Assembly: GCF_000005825.2 (NCBI RefSeq)
Contig: NC_013791.2
Coordinates: forward strand, 1,550,001-1,614,000
Origin: Alkalihalophilus pseudofirmus OF4
GTDB taxonomy: Bacteria > Bacillota > Bacilli > Bacillales > Bacillaceae_D
Direction: 5' to 3'
DNA length: 64,000 bases
The notes under the pieces: generated by a model
What the model was told of the DNA's origin: nothing
Database searches by the model: none
The model's input: only the letters and a program-made list of their open reading frames with translations
Program-made: the position numbers and the translations under genes
In this document: one piece after another, positions 27,827-35,782 of the stretch
How the letters are laid out: each line of letters starts with the position of its first letter
How positions within the stretch are numbered: position 1 is the first letter of the stretch

Positions 27827-29011
27827 ATGTTTTCTGTGAAAGAATATGAAGAGCGTTTGAAGAAAACAAAGATGAAAATGGTAGAGTCTGGGATCGATGT
27901 TTTATTAATCTCAAACCCCTCTAATATGTATTATTTAACCAATTACAATGCGTGGAGCTTCTATGTTCATCAAATGATGATCGTTACTCTTGAAGACTCT
28001 CAGCCCATTTGGATAGGTAGACATATGGACGCTACAAGTGTAGCAAAAACAACGTGGCTGGATGAAAATCATATTATTTCCTATCCAGATTATTATGTCC
28101 AGTCTACAGAGAGGCACCCGATGGACTTTGTAGTGAAGATCATTGATGAAATCGGCCATAGCAAACGAAAAATTGGACTTGAAATGGATGCGCATTATTT
28201 TACAGCTCTATGTTTTCAACGTTTATTAAATGGACTTCCTAATGCGGAGTTTAAGGATGCTACTGTTCTTGTAAACCGGGTGAGATTAATTAAGTCTGAC
28301 CAAGAAATATCATATATGAGAAAGGCAGCAAGTATTGTAGAGAGGGCGATGCAGGCTGCTTATGACAGTCTCGGTGCAGGGGTTAGAGAGTGTGATGTGG
28401 CAGCAGCGATCTATCAAGCACAGATCAGCGGGCTTGATGAATATGGGGGAGATTATCCTTCGATTGTTCCTATGCTGCCGACTAACGATAACACATCCTG
28501 TCCGCATTTAACATTTAGTGAACGCAGGTACAAGAAAGGGGATTTTTTAACAATAGAAATTGCTGGTGTGTATAAACGATATCACGCACCCCTTGCAAGA
28601 ACCCTTGCGCTAGGAGAAGCTCCTCATCATGTAAAGGAACTCTCAAAAGTGGTCCAGGAAGGAATTGAAAAAACGCTTGAGGTGATTGTACCGGGAATAA
28701 CCGCTGAAGAAGTGGAGAGAACCTGGAGTGAGGCTATTGCTAAGTATGGTTATCAAAAGAGCTCACGCCTTGGCTATTCTATTGGAGCAAGTTTTCCTCC
28801 GGACTGGGGAGAGCATACTGTCAGTTTCCGAACAGGGGATAAATCGATTTTGAAACCGAATATGACATTCCACTTAATGCCTGGTATTTGGTATGAATCC
28901 TACGGAGTTGAGATTACAGAATCAATCTTAATTACTAAAAAAGGTGTGGAAGCACTGACTCAGTTTTCACGTGATTTATATGAAAAGCCAATTATTGAAA
29001 CAGCATTATAA
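27827..29011 (+). CDS. M24-family hydrolase, probable ectoine hydrolase (DoeA/EutD-like)
   Basis: This 394-residue creatinase/pita-bread protein resembles ectoine hydrolase DoeA/EutD, which opens the ectoine ring to N-acetyl-diaminobutyrate. The DYYVQSTERHPMDFV segment near residue 86 is typical of that enzyme. The metal ligands of M24 aminopeptidases are replaced: where peptidases have Asp, this protein has IEIAG (Glu244) and KRYHAPLART. This fits the metal-independent creatinase/ectoine-hydrolase branch. It is last in the cluster, followed by an intrinsic terminator. Deacetylase (DoeB) and transaminase (DoeD) genes are not in this window. Confidence 0.8.
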   Translation: MFSVKEYEERLKKTKMKMVESGIDVLLISNPSNMYYLTNYNAWSFYVHQMMIVTLEDSQPIWIGRHMDATSVAKTTWLDENHIISYPDYYVQSTERHPMDFVVKIIDEIGHSKRKIGLEMDAHYFTALCFQRLLNGLPNAEFKDATVLVNRVRLIKSDQEISYMRKAASIVERAMQAAYDSLGAGVRECDVAAAIYQAQISGLDEYGGDYPSIVPMLPTNDNTSCPHLTFSERRYKKGDFLTIEIAGVYKRYHAPLARTLALGEAPHHVKELSKVVQEGIEKTLEVIVPGITAEEVERTWSEAIAKYGYQKSSRLGYSIGASFPPDWGEHTVSFRTGDKSILKPNMTFHLMPGIWYESYGVEITESILITKKGVEALTQFSRDLYEKPIIETAL

Positions 29012-29034
29012 ATAGTGTCAAAATAAATAAAGTG

Positions 29035-29064
29035 AGGCACTAGGGGTTCCTAGTGCTTCTTTCG
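29035..29064 (+). terminator. intrinsic terminator after ectoine-hydrolase-like gene
   Basis: GCACTAGG and CCTAGTGC flank a four-base loop and are followed by a T-rich stretch. Confidence 0.8.
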
Positions 29065-29122
29065 TAATGCGAAAAAAATCAATGACGTTTTGATTGTCAG
29101 GTGGTAAGATACAATAATAAAG

Positions 29123-29179
29123 AAATAGAAAAAGCTAAAATAGAAAAAAGCTAAAATAGAAAAAAGCTTTAATAGAAAA
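29123..29179 (+). repeat. short tandem repeat, 15-16 bp unit
   Basis: Three tandem copies of a unit like AAATAGAAAAAAGCTA (29123-29137, 29138-29153, 29154-29169) plus a partial copy lie directly upstream of the EamA transporter gene. The copies differ by one inserted A and a final A/T change. Confidence 0.85.
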
Positions 29180-29198
29180 TGAAGGGTAGGCGTGTGGA

Positions 29199-30122
29199 GT
29201 GGAGAGGCGAGCCTTGTTCCTTACATATGGATTAATGTTTTTAGTTATGGTGTCATGGGGATTAAATGTAGTCATGTTAAAGGTGTTAGTAGAAGCGTTC
29301 CCGCCGCAGACGATGACAGCATTTAGGATAATGACTGCAGGAGTGGTAACAGTATTAATTGTACTTTTTGGACGCTCATTCAGGACTCTTACAAAAAGTG
29401 AATGGATGTATATGCTGCTTGGGATGTTGTTTGGAGTTATTTTACACCATACGTTCCTTGCACAAGGGTTAACGATGATTCATGCGTCTAATGCTGTCTT
29501 AATTTTAGCTTTGCTTCCTCTTACTACAGCCCTTTTTGCTGTATGGTTTCTAGGGGAGAGATTAACAAAGTGGCGCCTTTTGGGAATTGCCCTTGCGTTA
29601 ATCGGGGTGTTGTTTATTCAGGGCGGAGCAGGGGTATTATCGGTTTCCCTTGGTGAAATTTATTTATTTATTGCTATGGTCGTTCAAGCGATCAGTTTTA
29701 TTTTTATTAAAAAAGCTACAGCTACACTAGATTCAAAGCAAGTAACTGGTATGATGCTGATCATTGGTTCTGCCGGCCTGTTTATCGTGAGCTTGATTGT
29801 AGAACCGCAAGGGGTTGCATCAATGGCAGGGGCACAGCCCTTTGTGTATGGGGTGTTTTTCTTTTCTGCCGTTGTAGCAACAGCCATTGGTCATTTTGTT
29901 TTTAATGCAGCCATTCAAAAAATTGGCGCTGGTCAGACAGCGATATTTAATAATTTTGTCCCGTTTTTTGGGCTTGTCTTTTCAGCCATCTTTCTCCAGG
30001 AAACGATACATATGTATCAATTAATTGGTTTTCTCTTTATTGTAGCCGGTGTGTTATTTGGTACGGGATATGCTGAGAGATATTGGGTCAGAAAAGTTCC
30101 TATTCATGAAAAAAGCATGTAG
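29199..30122 (+). CDS. EamA-family (DMT) transporter
   Basis: This 307-residue integral membrane protein has about ten transmembrane helices in two EamA repeats (for example GLNVVMLKVLVEAFPP near residue 20 and FIFIKKATATLDSKQV near 170). DMT transporters of this type export or import small metabolites, often amino acids; the substrate is unknown. The GTG start at 29199 follows GAAGGGTAGG. It has its own transcription unit, between a terminator and a hairpin overlapping its stop, so it is probably not part of the ectoine-type operon. Confidence 0.85.
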   Translation: MERRALFLTYGLMFLVMVSWGLNVVMLKVLVEAFPPQTMTAFRIMTAGVVTVLIVLFGRSFRTLTKSEWMYMLLGMLFGVILHHTFLAQGLTMIHASNAVLILALLPLTTALFAVWFLGERLTKWRLLGIALALIGVLFIQGGAGVLSVSLGEIYLFIAMVVQAISFIFIKKATATLDSKQVTGMMLIIGSAGLFIVSLIVEPQGVASMAGAQPFVYGVFFFSAVVATAIGHFVFNAAIQKIGAGQTAIFNNFVPFFGLVFSAIFLQETIHMYQLIGFLFIVAGVLFGTGYAERYWVRKVPIHEKSM

Positions 30123-30146
30123 CCTTTGGGCTGCATGCTTTTTAAT
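30110..30146. terminator. bidirectional terminator between transporter gene and dapA
   Basis: AAAAAGCATGTAGCC and GGCTGCATGCTTTTT form a long stem covering the transporter stop codon, with T/A runs on both sides. Confidence 0.88.
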
Positions 30147-30168
30147 ATTTATATCGTTGGCATTACCT

Positions 30169-31056
30169 TTAGCTCACAAAAAAGTTCATAGTAGGTTTAA
30201 TGATACGTACAAGCTCTTGTTTTTGTTCAGCCGTTAGTGGAATAAGAGGCAATCTGACAGATCCTGTTTGAACGCCGTTTAATTCAAGGGCTGCTTTCAC
30301 AGCTGTCGGATTAGGGGCCATAAACAATGTGTTCATAACAGGTAGAAGCTGGCGGTGCTCTTTTGCTGCTGCTTGAACTTGTCCGGCTAAATAATTTTTA
30401 ACCATTTGCTGCATTTGGCCTCCGACGATATGGGAGGCAACTGAGACGACACCTGTTCCACCAATTGCAAGAATTGGAAGTGTCAGGCTGTCATCACCGC
30501 TGTAAACAGAGAATCCTTCAGGTGCATGCTCAATGATTTCAGCAATGGCATCTAAGTCTCCGCTTGCTTCTTTAGTTGAGACAATATTTGGAACCTCCGC
30601 AAGGCGAAGAGTTGTTTCGACACTAAGCGTAACTGCACTGCGGCCAGGAATATTGTAGAGCATAACCGGCAGCTTTGTTGCTTCTGCAATCACTTTAAAA
30701 TGTTGGTACAAGCCTTCTTGAGAAGGTTTATTATAATATGGTGCAACGAGCATAATTCCATCTACACCAATTTCTTCTGCTTGTTTTGTTAATTCAATTG
30801 AAGCTTTCGTATTATTCGAACCTGTTCCAGCAATCACTGGAACTTGTCCGCCAGCTTCTTCTACCACCGTTTTAAATAATACTAGTTTCTCTTCTGTTGA
30901 CAGGGTAGGTGATTCTCCTGTTGTTCCCCCGACAACCAATGCATCGGAACCATTCTCAATGAGATATCTCACTAGTTTCTTTGTAGAGTCAACGCAAAAT
31001 TCCCCTTGTTGATTAAATGGCGTTACCATTGCAGTAAGTATTCGTCCAAAATTCAT
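30169..31056 (-). CDS. dapA: 4-hydroxy-tetrahydrodipicolinate synthase
   Basis: This 295-residue TIM-barrel aldolase condenses pyruvate with aspartate semialdehyde, the first committed step to lysine and dipicolinate. It shows GGTTGESPTL, the YNIPGRS motif with the catalytic tyrosine, and the Schiff-base lysine in VSTKEASGD. The ATG at 31056 follows GAGGGTGA; the frame's longer N-terminal extension runs through the leader and is not protein. It is alone under a lysine riboswitch, not in a dap operon, and its C-terminus is intact. Confidence 0.96.
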   Translation of the reverse strand: MNFGRILTAMVTPFNQQGEFCVDSTKKLVRYLIENGSDALVVGGTTGESPTLSTEEKLVLFKTVVEEAGGQVPVIAGTGSNNTKASIELTKQAEEIGVDGIMLVAPYYNKPSQEGLYQHFKVIAEATKLPVMLYNIPGRSAVTLSVETTLRLAEVPNIVSTKEASGDLDAIAEIIEHAPEGFSVYSGDDSLTLPILAIGGTGVVSVASHIVGGQMQQMVKNYLAGQVQAAAKEHRQLLPVMNTLFMAPNPTAVKAALELNGVQTGSVRLPLIPLTAEQKQELVRIIKPTMNFFVS

Positions 31057-31115
31057 TCTATTCACCCTCAATTCGTAATAATATCTTTCAAGTATGAGCG
31101 GGCTATGTGCCAAGG

Positions 31116-31152
31116 CACAAAAAAACAACAATGAGGGAGTCTCATTGTTGCA
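31116..31152 (-). terminator. riboswitch expression-platform terminator
   Basis: CAACAATGAG and CTCATTGTTG form a stem with a five-base loop; on the minus strand it is followed by TTTTTTT. It lies between the lysine aptamer and dapA, as expected for transcription attenuation. Confidence 0.9.
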
Positions 31153-31185
31153 TGGACATGTTGTGGCTGCACAATCATTCCAATG

Positions 31186-31365
31186 CGTGAGATAGCCCTC
31201 CATGCAGACAGTGCTGCATGACAGTCCTGTATTTGTTAAATACAGTCCCAGCGTAGAAAGAATGAGCATTTGTACGCTTCGGCAAATCCCCCTTTTAAAA
31301 TGCATCAATGGAGCTCATTCTCCTCCGCATCTTTACTCATGACATTTGCGCCTCTACCCTCACTT
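31186..31365 (-). promoter_or_regulatory. lysine riboswitch (L box)
   Basis: Read on the minus strand, the leader contains the conserved L-box blocks in order: GGTAGAGGCGC, AGTAAAGATG, GGAGGAGAATGAGC, AAGGGGGATTTGCCGAAGC, GGACTGTCATGCAG and GGAGGGCTATCTC. These match the lysC/dapA lysine riboswitch. With the terminator downstream, lysine binding should stop transcription into dapA. Confidence 0.95.
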
Positions 31366-31382
31366 CAGTATGTGAAGTAAAG

Positions 31383-31412
31383 ATTATTGATTTTGTGAGT
31401 TAACCTTATCAA
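31383..31412 (-). promoter_or_regulatory. putative promoter of dapA leader
   Basis: On the minus strand TTGATA (31412-31407) and AATAAT (31388-31383) are 18 bases apart, placing the transcript start close to the 5' end of the lysine aptamer. Confidence 0.6.
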
Positions 31413-31455
31413 AACTTAAGGGGGATTGCAATGGATTTAATGAAAAATTTTCACT

Positions 31456-31620
31456 TTAGACACCTTTCATATCTGTCTCTGGATTTTGTTTAAATTGTAC
31501 TTGGTTTAAAAGGTCATCAAGTTCTTGGCTGCATTTAACTGTTTGTGGAGACGTGAATCCGTATTTTTTTGCTAGCTTAAACATTTGTCTGCGCTTTAAT
31601 TCAATTTTTATAGTTAGCAT
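31456..31620 (-). CDS. Spo0E-like aspartyl-phosphate phosphatase
   Basis: This 54-residue protein matches the Spo0E/YisI/YnzD family by its two short helices and the signature SQELDDLLNQVQ. Such proteins dephosphorylate Spo0A~P and delay sporulation. GGAG lies nine bases before the ATG. It has no signal peptide. The neighbouring region holds a Spo0A-box-like site and a sporulation-type lipoprotein gene, which fits the role. Confidence 0.88.
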   Translation of the reverse strand: MLTIKIELKRRQMFKLAKKYGFTSPQTVKCSQELDDLLNQVQFKQNPETDMKGV

Positions 31621-31939
31621 ACCCTTCAACTCCAATTTTAAACTTTCGAAAGAAGACGGACTATTTTATTTTTTCTGAAGGGTCTTGTTGAAGTCATGTC
31701 TTTTTTCACACAAAGATTATTATACCCATTGCAGGAAAGTTGAAAAGTCATTCTTGCAAAGTAGTCATAATAAGTCGTTATTAGAAAAGGTTCGACAAAC
31801 ATCGCAAGAAGAAAAATGGGATTTATAGGATAACAAATGGATTGTTGTCTCATTTGGTAACAACAATTGAACTGATTTGGGTGTTTTTTTGTTTCTTCAG
31901 CGAAAAGTTTGCAAACACTAAGGCAAAGGAGGGAAAAGA
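31621..31939. promoter_or_regulatory. divergent intergenic region with Spo0A-box-like site
   Basis: This 319-base gap separates the Spo0E-like gene from the lipoprotein gene. TTCGACA at 31791-31797 (TGTCGAA on the other strand) matches the Spo0A box core. A 71-codon minus-strand frame here lacks support and is not called. Confidence 0.5.
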
Positions 31940-32560
31940 ATGAAAAGGATTGTCGTAACGATGCTCTTGTTAATCATCATGAGTGGATGCTCTATAGAAC
32001 AAAAAGCTACATTAGGAGCGAACTCACATCGTGATCAGGGATACAGCGGGTATGGTGTAGAGCGGGCGAGGAGTTTCGAAGGGCCTTTAATGGATATGAT
32101 GGTTCCGGATGCTGCCCCGAAAGGCTTAACCGATTCAACAGCGAGGCTTACTACCCATTATGACTATGTTTCAGGCAACCGGGATTTAGGGATGAAGCAT
32201 GAGGGTGTTAATCATATGGGCCGTAGAATTGAAAACAGCAGGCCTGGGATTTTAAGAGATAAGGTGAGATATTCTAATCGTACAAAACGGGATATGATTA
32301 GCGGTCAATCGATTTTAACTAAACAGCAAGGCCAAGATGATTTAAAGCAGACACTTGAAAACCTTGAAGAGGTAAATAAAGTATATATGCTATCAGATGA
32401 TCAAACATTGGTCATAGGTGTTGCAGCAGATAACCAAAATCTTAAATCCCTGCAGGATATGATTGAAGGGATGGCAGAGAGCTATTACCCGAAACACGAA
32501 ATTATAGTGACAAGCGATCGCCAGTTTCTAAGGAGAATGGAGCGATTGTCTCATCAATAA
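31940..32560 (+). CDS. YhcN/YlaJ-like sporulation lipoprotein
   Basis: This 206-residue protein has a lipoprotein signal ending in MSGC (Cys18). The body is hydrophilic, and the C-terminal domain (LEEVNKVYMLSDDQTLVIGV, then MIEGMAESYYPKHEIIVTSD) resembles the YhcN/YlaJ family of spore lipoproteins, which act at the forespore surface. The assignment rests on overall pattern, not a sharp motif. GGAGGG precedes the ATG. It ends at a perfect-stem terminator. Confidence 0.78.
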   Translation: MKRIVVTMLLLIIMSGCSIEQKATLGANSHRDQGYSGYGVERARSFEGPLMDMMVPDAAPKGLTDSTARLTTHYDYVSGNRDLGMKHEGVNHMGRRIENSRPGILRDKVRYSNRTKRDMISGQSILTKQQGQDDLKQTLENLEEVNKVYMLSDDQTLVIGVAADNQNLKSLQDMIEGMAESYYPKHEIIVTSDRQFLRRMERLSHQ

Positions 32561-32592
32561 GGCATGCATCCGCATGCCTTATTTTTTTTCAT
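32561..32592 (+). terminator. intrinsic terminator
   Basis: AAGGCATGC and GCATGCCTT form a stem with a four-base loop, followed by TTTTTTTT. Confidence 0.9.
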
Positions 32593-32610
32593 CACAGGTT
32601 CCAAGAGAAC

Positions 32611-33174
32611 TTAGTGAAACCCGTAGTCTTCTGATAAAGACATAAATTCACGTTCCATTGATTTATGGGAAATCATAATATTTTCATAATGGACACGGGC
32701 ATTCAAGGCTTGTCTTGGGTCGACTGGTTCTCTCATGTCATCTATGACCCGCTCAAGGTCTGTTAATTCAGTGATAAACCCTATATGAATTTGGTGAAAG
32801 CCTTCAAATTCATGAGGGATACGTATGTTATGGAAGCGTTCACTGTTCTGTTTTATCGAATGGATCGTTGATAAAACAGAATGAAGTGAGTCTGCTTGAA
32901 ATGAATCCTCTTGGAAAGTCGGAGCCAGGTCTTCTAATTGATTGATCGTTTGCTCTAGGTATACGCCTGCTTCTTTTGCATAAGTTAGGAGTTCCGTGTC
33001 AGCACGGCGGATAGCGTGATTCTGGTCTGTATTATTTGAAAAACGTTGAGCCCCAAACGTTCCTTTTGTCTGAGATTGCTTAATATCCTCCATCAGATCA
33101 GCGCTGTTATCTTGCATACACCCTGCAAAAAGAATGCTTATACCAGCAAGGATTAAAAACATTTGTTTTTTCAT
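32611..33174 (-). CDS. lipoprotein, function unknown
   Basis: This 187-residue protein has a lipobox LFAGC (Cys19) after a hydrophobic signal, so it is an outer-face lipoprotein. The mature part is helical and rich in charged and histidine residues (NIRIPHEFEGFHQIHIGFITEL). No family is recognised. GGGG seven bases before the ATG at 33174 supports this start over the longer frame. It is convergent with the YhcN-like gene. Confidence 0.75.
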   Translation of the reverse strand: MKKQMFLILAGISILFAGCMQDNSADLMEDIKQSQTKGTFGAQRFSNNTDQNHAIRRADTELLTYAKEAGVYLEQTINQLEDLAPTFQEDSFQADSLHSVLSTIHSIKQNSERFHNIRIPHEFEGFHQIHIGFITELTDLERVIDDMREPVDPRQALNARVHYENIMISHKSMEREFMSLSEDYGFH

Positions 33175-33308
33175 AATCATCACCCCATATCGTCTAATGC
33201 TATTAGTATTTAGGGAAACAGGAAAAATTATGCATGAGGACATCTCCTATCTACATACGGTAGACAAAAGAGCAAAACTCGAACTTTGACTACCGGGAGG
33301 GATGTGTA

Positions 33309-33467
33309 GTGGTTGTCTTTTTAGTTGTCTTCTTTTTTACAATTTTCTTTGGGGTCATGATGCTTGGAAATCATATGTCTCATTTAATTGAGCGAACCAC
33401 TTCAGAAAACGCAGATCAGATGCTTTATGATCTTAATCAAGAACTTGATGACCAGCTAAAATCTTAA
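33309..33467 (+). CDS. small single-pass membrane protein
   Basis: This 52-residue protein starts at GTG after GGGAGGGA, has a hydrophobic helix from residues 2 to 20 and a charged C-terminal tail ending DLNQELDDQLKS. A terminator follows directly, which supports a real gene. No family is recognised. Confidence 0.6.
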   Translation: MVVFLVVFFFTIFFGVMMLGNHMSHLIERTTSENADQMLYDLNQELDDQLKS

Positions 33468-33469
33468 AA

Positions 33470-33503
33470 ATCATGCAGAGGAACTCAAGTTCTTCTGTTT
33501 TTT
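33470..33503 (+). terminator. intrinsic terminator after small membrane protein
   Basis: GCAGAGGAACT pairs with AAGTTCTTCTG, including G-U pairs, before TTTTTTTATTT. Confidence 0.75.
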
Positions 33504-33616
33504 TATTTATCTATACTTTTGTAACCGCTCACAAAAGATCCTAAATTTGCGGCTCGTTCTTCACTTGATTAAAATAAGAAGAAAAGGGTAACAGAATAGA
33601 AATTGGAGTGGTAAAA

Positions 33617-34471
33617 ATGAAAATGATCGCAATTGATATGGATGGAACATTATTAGATGATGAACGCAAGGTAACAGTTGAGAATGTTAAGGCGATAAAA
33701 GAGGCACAAAAACGCGGAATTGAAGTAGTGATTGCCACAGGCCGAGATGATAAAGAAGCAAGAATCCCTTTAGATGAAGCAAAACTTACCTGTCCGGTTA
33801 TCAGTGTAAACGGAGCAGAAGTTCAATCTGCTGATGGAAAAGTCTTAGATGTTTATTCCCTTGATAATGAAACCGTAAAAAAGGCTTCAGAAATTTTACA
33901 TAGACATGAAGTGTATTTCGAATTATATACAAATAAAGGTGCTTTTACAGATGATTATGAAAAAGGAATTGAAACAGTCATCGATGTATTACTGTCTTCT
34001 GGGTCTACAGACAGCTTAGATCATATGAGAGAAATTGCGGAAGAAAGATATGAAACAGGTGCTGTGTCGCATATTGAGAATTATCAAGCACTATTCGATG
34101 ATCCAACGATCTCATTTTATAAGCTACTGGCTTTTACGAAAGATGACCAAAAGCGAACTAAGGCTAAACATGAATTAGAGGAGATGGACCATTTAGCCAT
34201 CAGCTCTTCAGCTTCTGATAACCTTGAAATCACTCATTGTGAGGCACAAAAAGGCAGAGCAGTTAAACGATATGCGGCTGGTCTCGATATTCCAATGGAG
34301 GAAGTTATGGTGATTGGTGACAACGGTAATGACCTTTCTATGTTTAAAGTAGCTGGCCATGCAGTAGCTATGGGTAATGCGATTGAAGAAGTAAAGAGCC
34401 TTGCTCAAGAAGTGACAGACACGAATGATAATAGTGGCGTCGCTAAAGCCATTTATAACATTTTATCTTAA
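33617..34471 (+). CDS. Cof-type HAD-IIB phosphatase
   Basis: This 284-residue HAD-superfamily phosphatase has motif I DMDGTLLDD near residue 6, motif II VIATGRD near 40, and the acidic motif IV GDNGNDLSMF near 235, with a type IIB cap between them. Such enzymes dephosphorylate sugar phosphates or related metabolites; the substrate is not predictable. The ATG at 33617 follows GGAG. The next gene lies 32 bases downstream and may be co-transcribed. Confidence 0.9.
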   Translation: MKMIAIDMDGTLLDDERKVTVENVKAIKEAQKRGIEVVIATGRDDKEARIPLDEAKLTCPVISVNGAEVQSADGKVLDVYSLDNETVKKASEILHRHEVYFELYTNKGAFTDDYEKGIETVIDVLLSSGSTDSLDHMREIAEERYETGAVSHIENYQALFDDPTISFYKLLAFTKDDQKRTKAKHELEEMDHLAISSSASDNLEITHCEAQKGRAVKRYAAGLDIPMEEVMVIGDNGNDLSMFKVAGHAVAMGNAIEEVKSLAQEVTDTNDNSGVAKAIYNILS

Positions 34472-34502
34472 TCGTTATAAAAGTAGAGATAGGAGTGAGC
34501 CT

Positions 34503-35474
34503 ATGCGTTCGTTCGCTAAGCCAAGAGTGGTGGTTAGTAAATGTCTCGAGTTTGAGGCATGCCGGTATAACGGGGAAAAAATCCCAGATAAGTTAATTGA
34601 GAAATTATCTCCATATGTCGAATTTATACCTGTTTGTCCAGAAGTTGAAATTGGACTAGGTACTCCAAGAGAAGTCATCCGTCTTGTAGCAAGCGGAGAT
34701 GAAGCAAGACTTAAACAACCTGAAACAGGTCGTGATCTTACCGAACAAATGGAGGAGTATTCAAATGACTTTTTGAGTGAACTTGAAGAGGTTGATGGAT
34801 TTATACTCAAAACAAGAAGCCCTAGCTGCGGTTTATATGATGCGAAAGTGTACAGCGGCCTTGAAAAATCTCCTGTTGTAAGAACAGAAGCCGGCTTGTT
34901 TGCTAACAAAGTAAAAGAGCATTTTCCAAAAGCAGCTAAAGAAGATGAAGGAAGGTTAAAGAATTTTATTGTTCGTGAACACTTTTTAACAAGATTGTTT
35001 ACAGTTGCTGAATTCAAAGAAGTAAGGAAGAGTCATTCGATTTCAAAACTGATGCAGTTTCAAGCAAAAAATAAATATTTGTTCATGGCTTGTAATCAAG
35101 ACTCTATGAGGAGACTTGGGAGGATTGTAGCGAACCATGAAAAACTTGAAGATGGAGAAGTATTTGACCTCTATGAAGAAGAGCTTGATGAGTTATTTAA
35201 CCGCATGCCAAAACCAAGTGACCACATTAATGTATGTCAACATGTTTTCGGCTATTTTTCTAAGCATTTAACAAAAGCTGAAAAAGACCATTTCCTGCAA
35301 GCTCTTGATCAGTTTAAAGACCAAAAAATTCCTCTCAGCAGTCTATTAACTATGCTCCGTTCCTGGAGTTATCGATTTGAAAATGATTATTTACTGTCCC
35401 AAAACTATTTTAGCCCATATCCTGAGGCTCTTGTGGCGATTTCTGATTCAGGAAAGGGAAGAAGCTTATCATGA
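34503..35474 (+). CDS. DUF523-DUF1722 fusion protein (YbgA-like)
   Basis: This 323-residue protein has an N-terminal DUF523 domain with conserved cysteines (VVVSKCLEFEACRYNG, PVCPEVEIGLGTPRE, KTRSPSCGLYD) and a C-terminal DUF1722 domain (SISKLMQFQAKNKYLFMACNQ). The cysteine pattern suggests metal or Fe-S binding. E. coli YbgA, the C-terminal homologue, lies next to the photolyase gene; the function is unknown. The ATG at 34503 follows TAGGAGTG. A terminator follows the stop. Confidence 0.88.
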   Translation: MRSFAKPRVVVSKCLEFEACRYNGEKIPDKLIEKLSPYVEFIPVCPEVEIGLGTPREVIRLVASGDEARLKQPETGRDLTEQMEEYSNDFLSELEEVDGFILKTRSPSCGLYDAKVYSGLEKSPVVRTEAGLFANKVKEHFPKAAKEDEGRLKNFIVREHFLTRLFTVAEFKEVRKSHSISKLMQFQAKNKYLFMACNQDSMRRLGRIVANHEKLEDGEVFDLYEEELDELFNRMPKPSDHINVCQHVFGYFSKHLTKAEKDHFLQALDQFKDQKIPLSSLLTMLRSWSYRFENDYLLSQNYFSPYPEALVAISDSGKGRSLS

Positions 35475-35487
35475 GTATGTAACTTAT

Positions 35488-35523
35488 CAAAGGCATTCGG
35501 CTATTGCTGTCGGATGCTTTTTT
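35488..35523 (+). terminator. intrinsic terminator after DUF523-DUF1722 gene
   Basis: GCATTCGGC and GTCGGATGC form a stem followed by TTTTTTT. Confidence 0.75.
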
Positions 35524-35586
35524 GCGTTAGGTCTATATTAGTGACAGCTGTCATACATTTGTAATAATACAACACGAAAAAAGTTG

Positions 35587-35615
35587 TTGACTATTATAGT
35601 ACAGTTGCATATACT
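35587..35615 (+). promoter_or_regulatory. SigA promoter of 32-residue gene
   Basis: TTGACT (35587-35592) and TATACT (35610-35615) are exactly 17 bases apart, a strong vegetative promoter 50 bases before the small gene. Confidence 0.75.
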
Positions 35616-35669
35616 ATGAGTAAGAGAAAAGATTGAACATTCGAACAAAAAATAGAAAGGGTGTTGAAA

Positions 35670-35768
35670 ATGGAAAAAATCAAAACGAATTCGGAGCGTA
35701 AACCAGTTGAGGTAAAAGAAGAACCGACAATTCTTGAAATGATCAATGACTATTACAGCCGTAACTAG
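35670..35768 (+). CDS. 32-residue protein of unknown function
   Basis: This tiny hydrophilic protein (MEKIKTNSERKP to MINDYYSRN) is preceded by AGAAAGGG and a near-consensus promoter and followed by a strong terminator. The complete transcription unit argues that it is genuinely expressed. No family is recognised. Confidence 0.65.
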   Translation: MEKIKTNSERKPVEVKEEPTILEMINDYYSRN

Positions 35769-35782
35769 TTATTAAACAAAAC

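Noticed and set aside
31057-31308. N-terminal extension of the dapA frame
   Set aside because: The open frame runs through the lysine riboswitch and its terminator; the true start at 31056 has a good ribosome site and the homologous N-terminus.
31638-31853. 71-codon minus-strand frame
   Set aside because: No ribosome site or recognisable protein features; it lies in the divergent control region.
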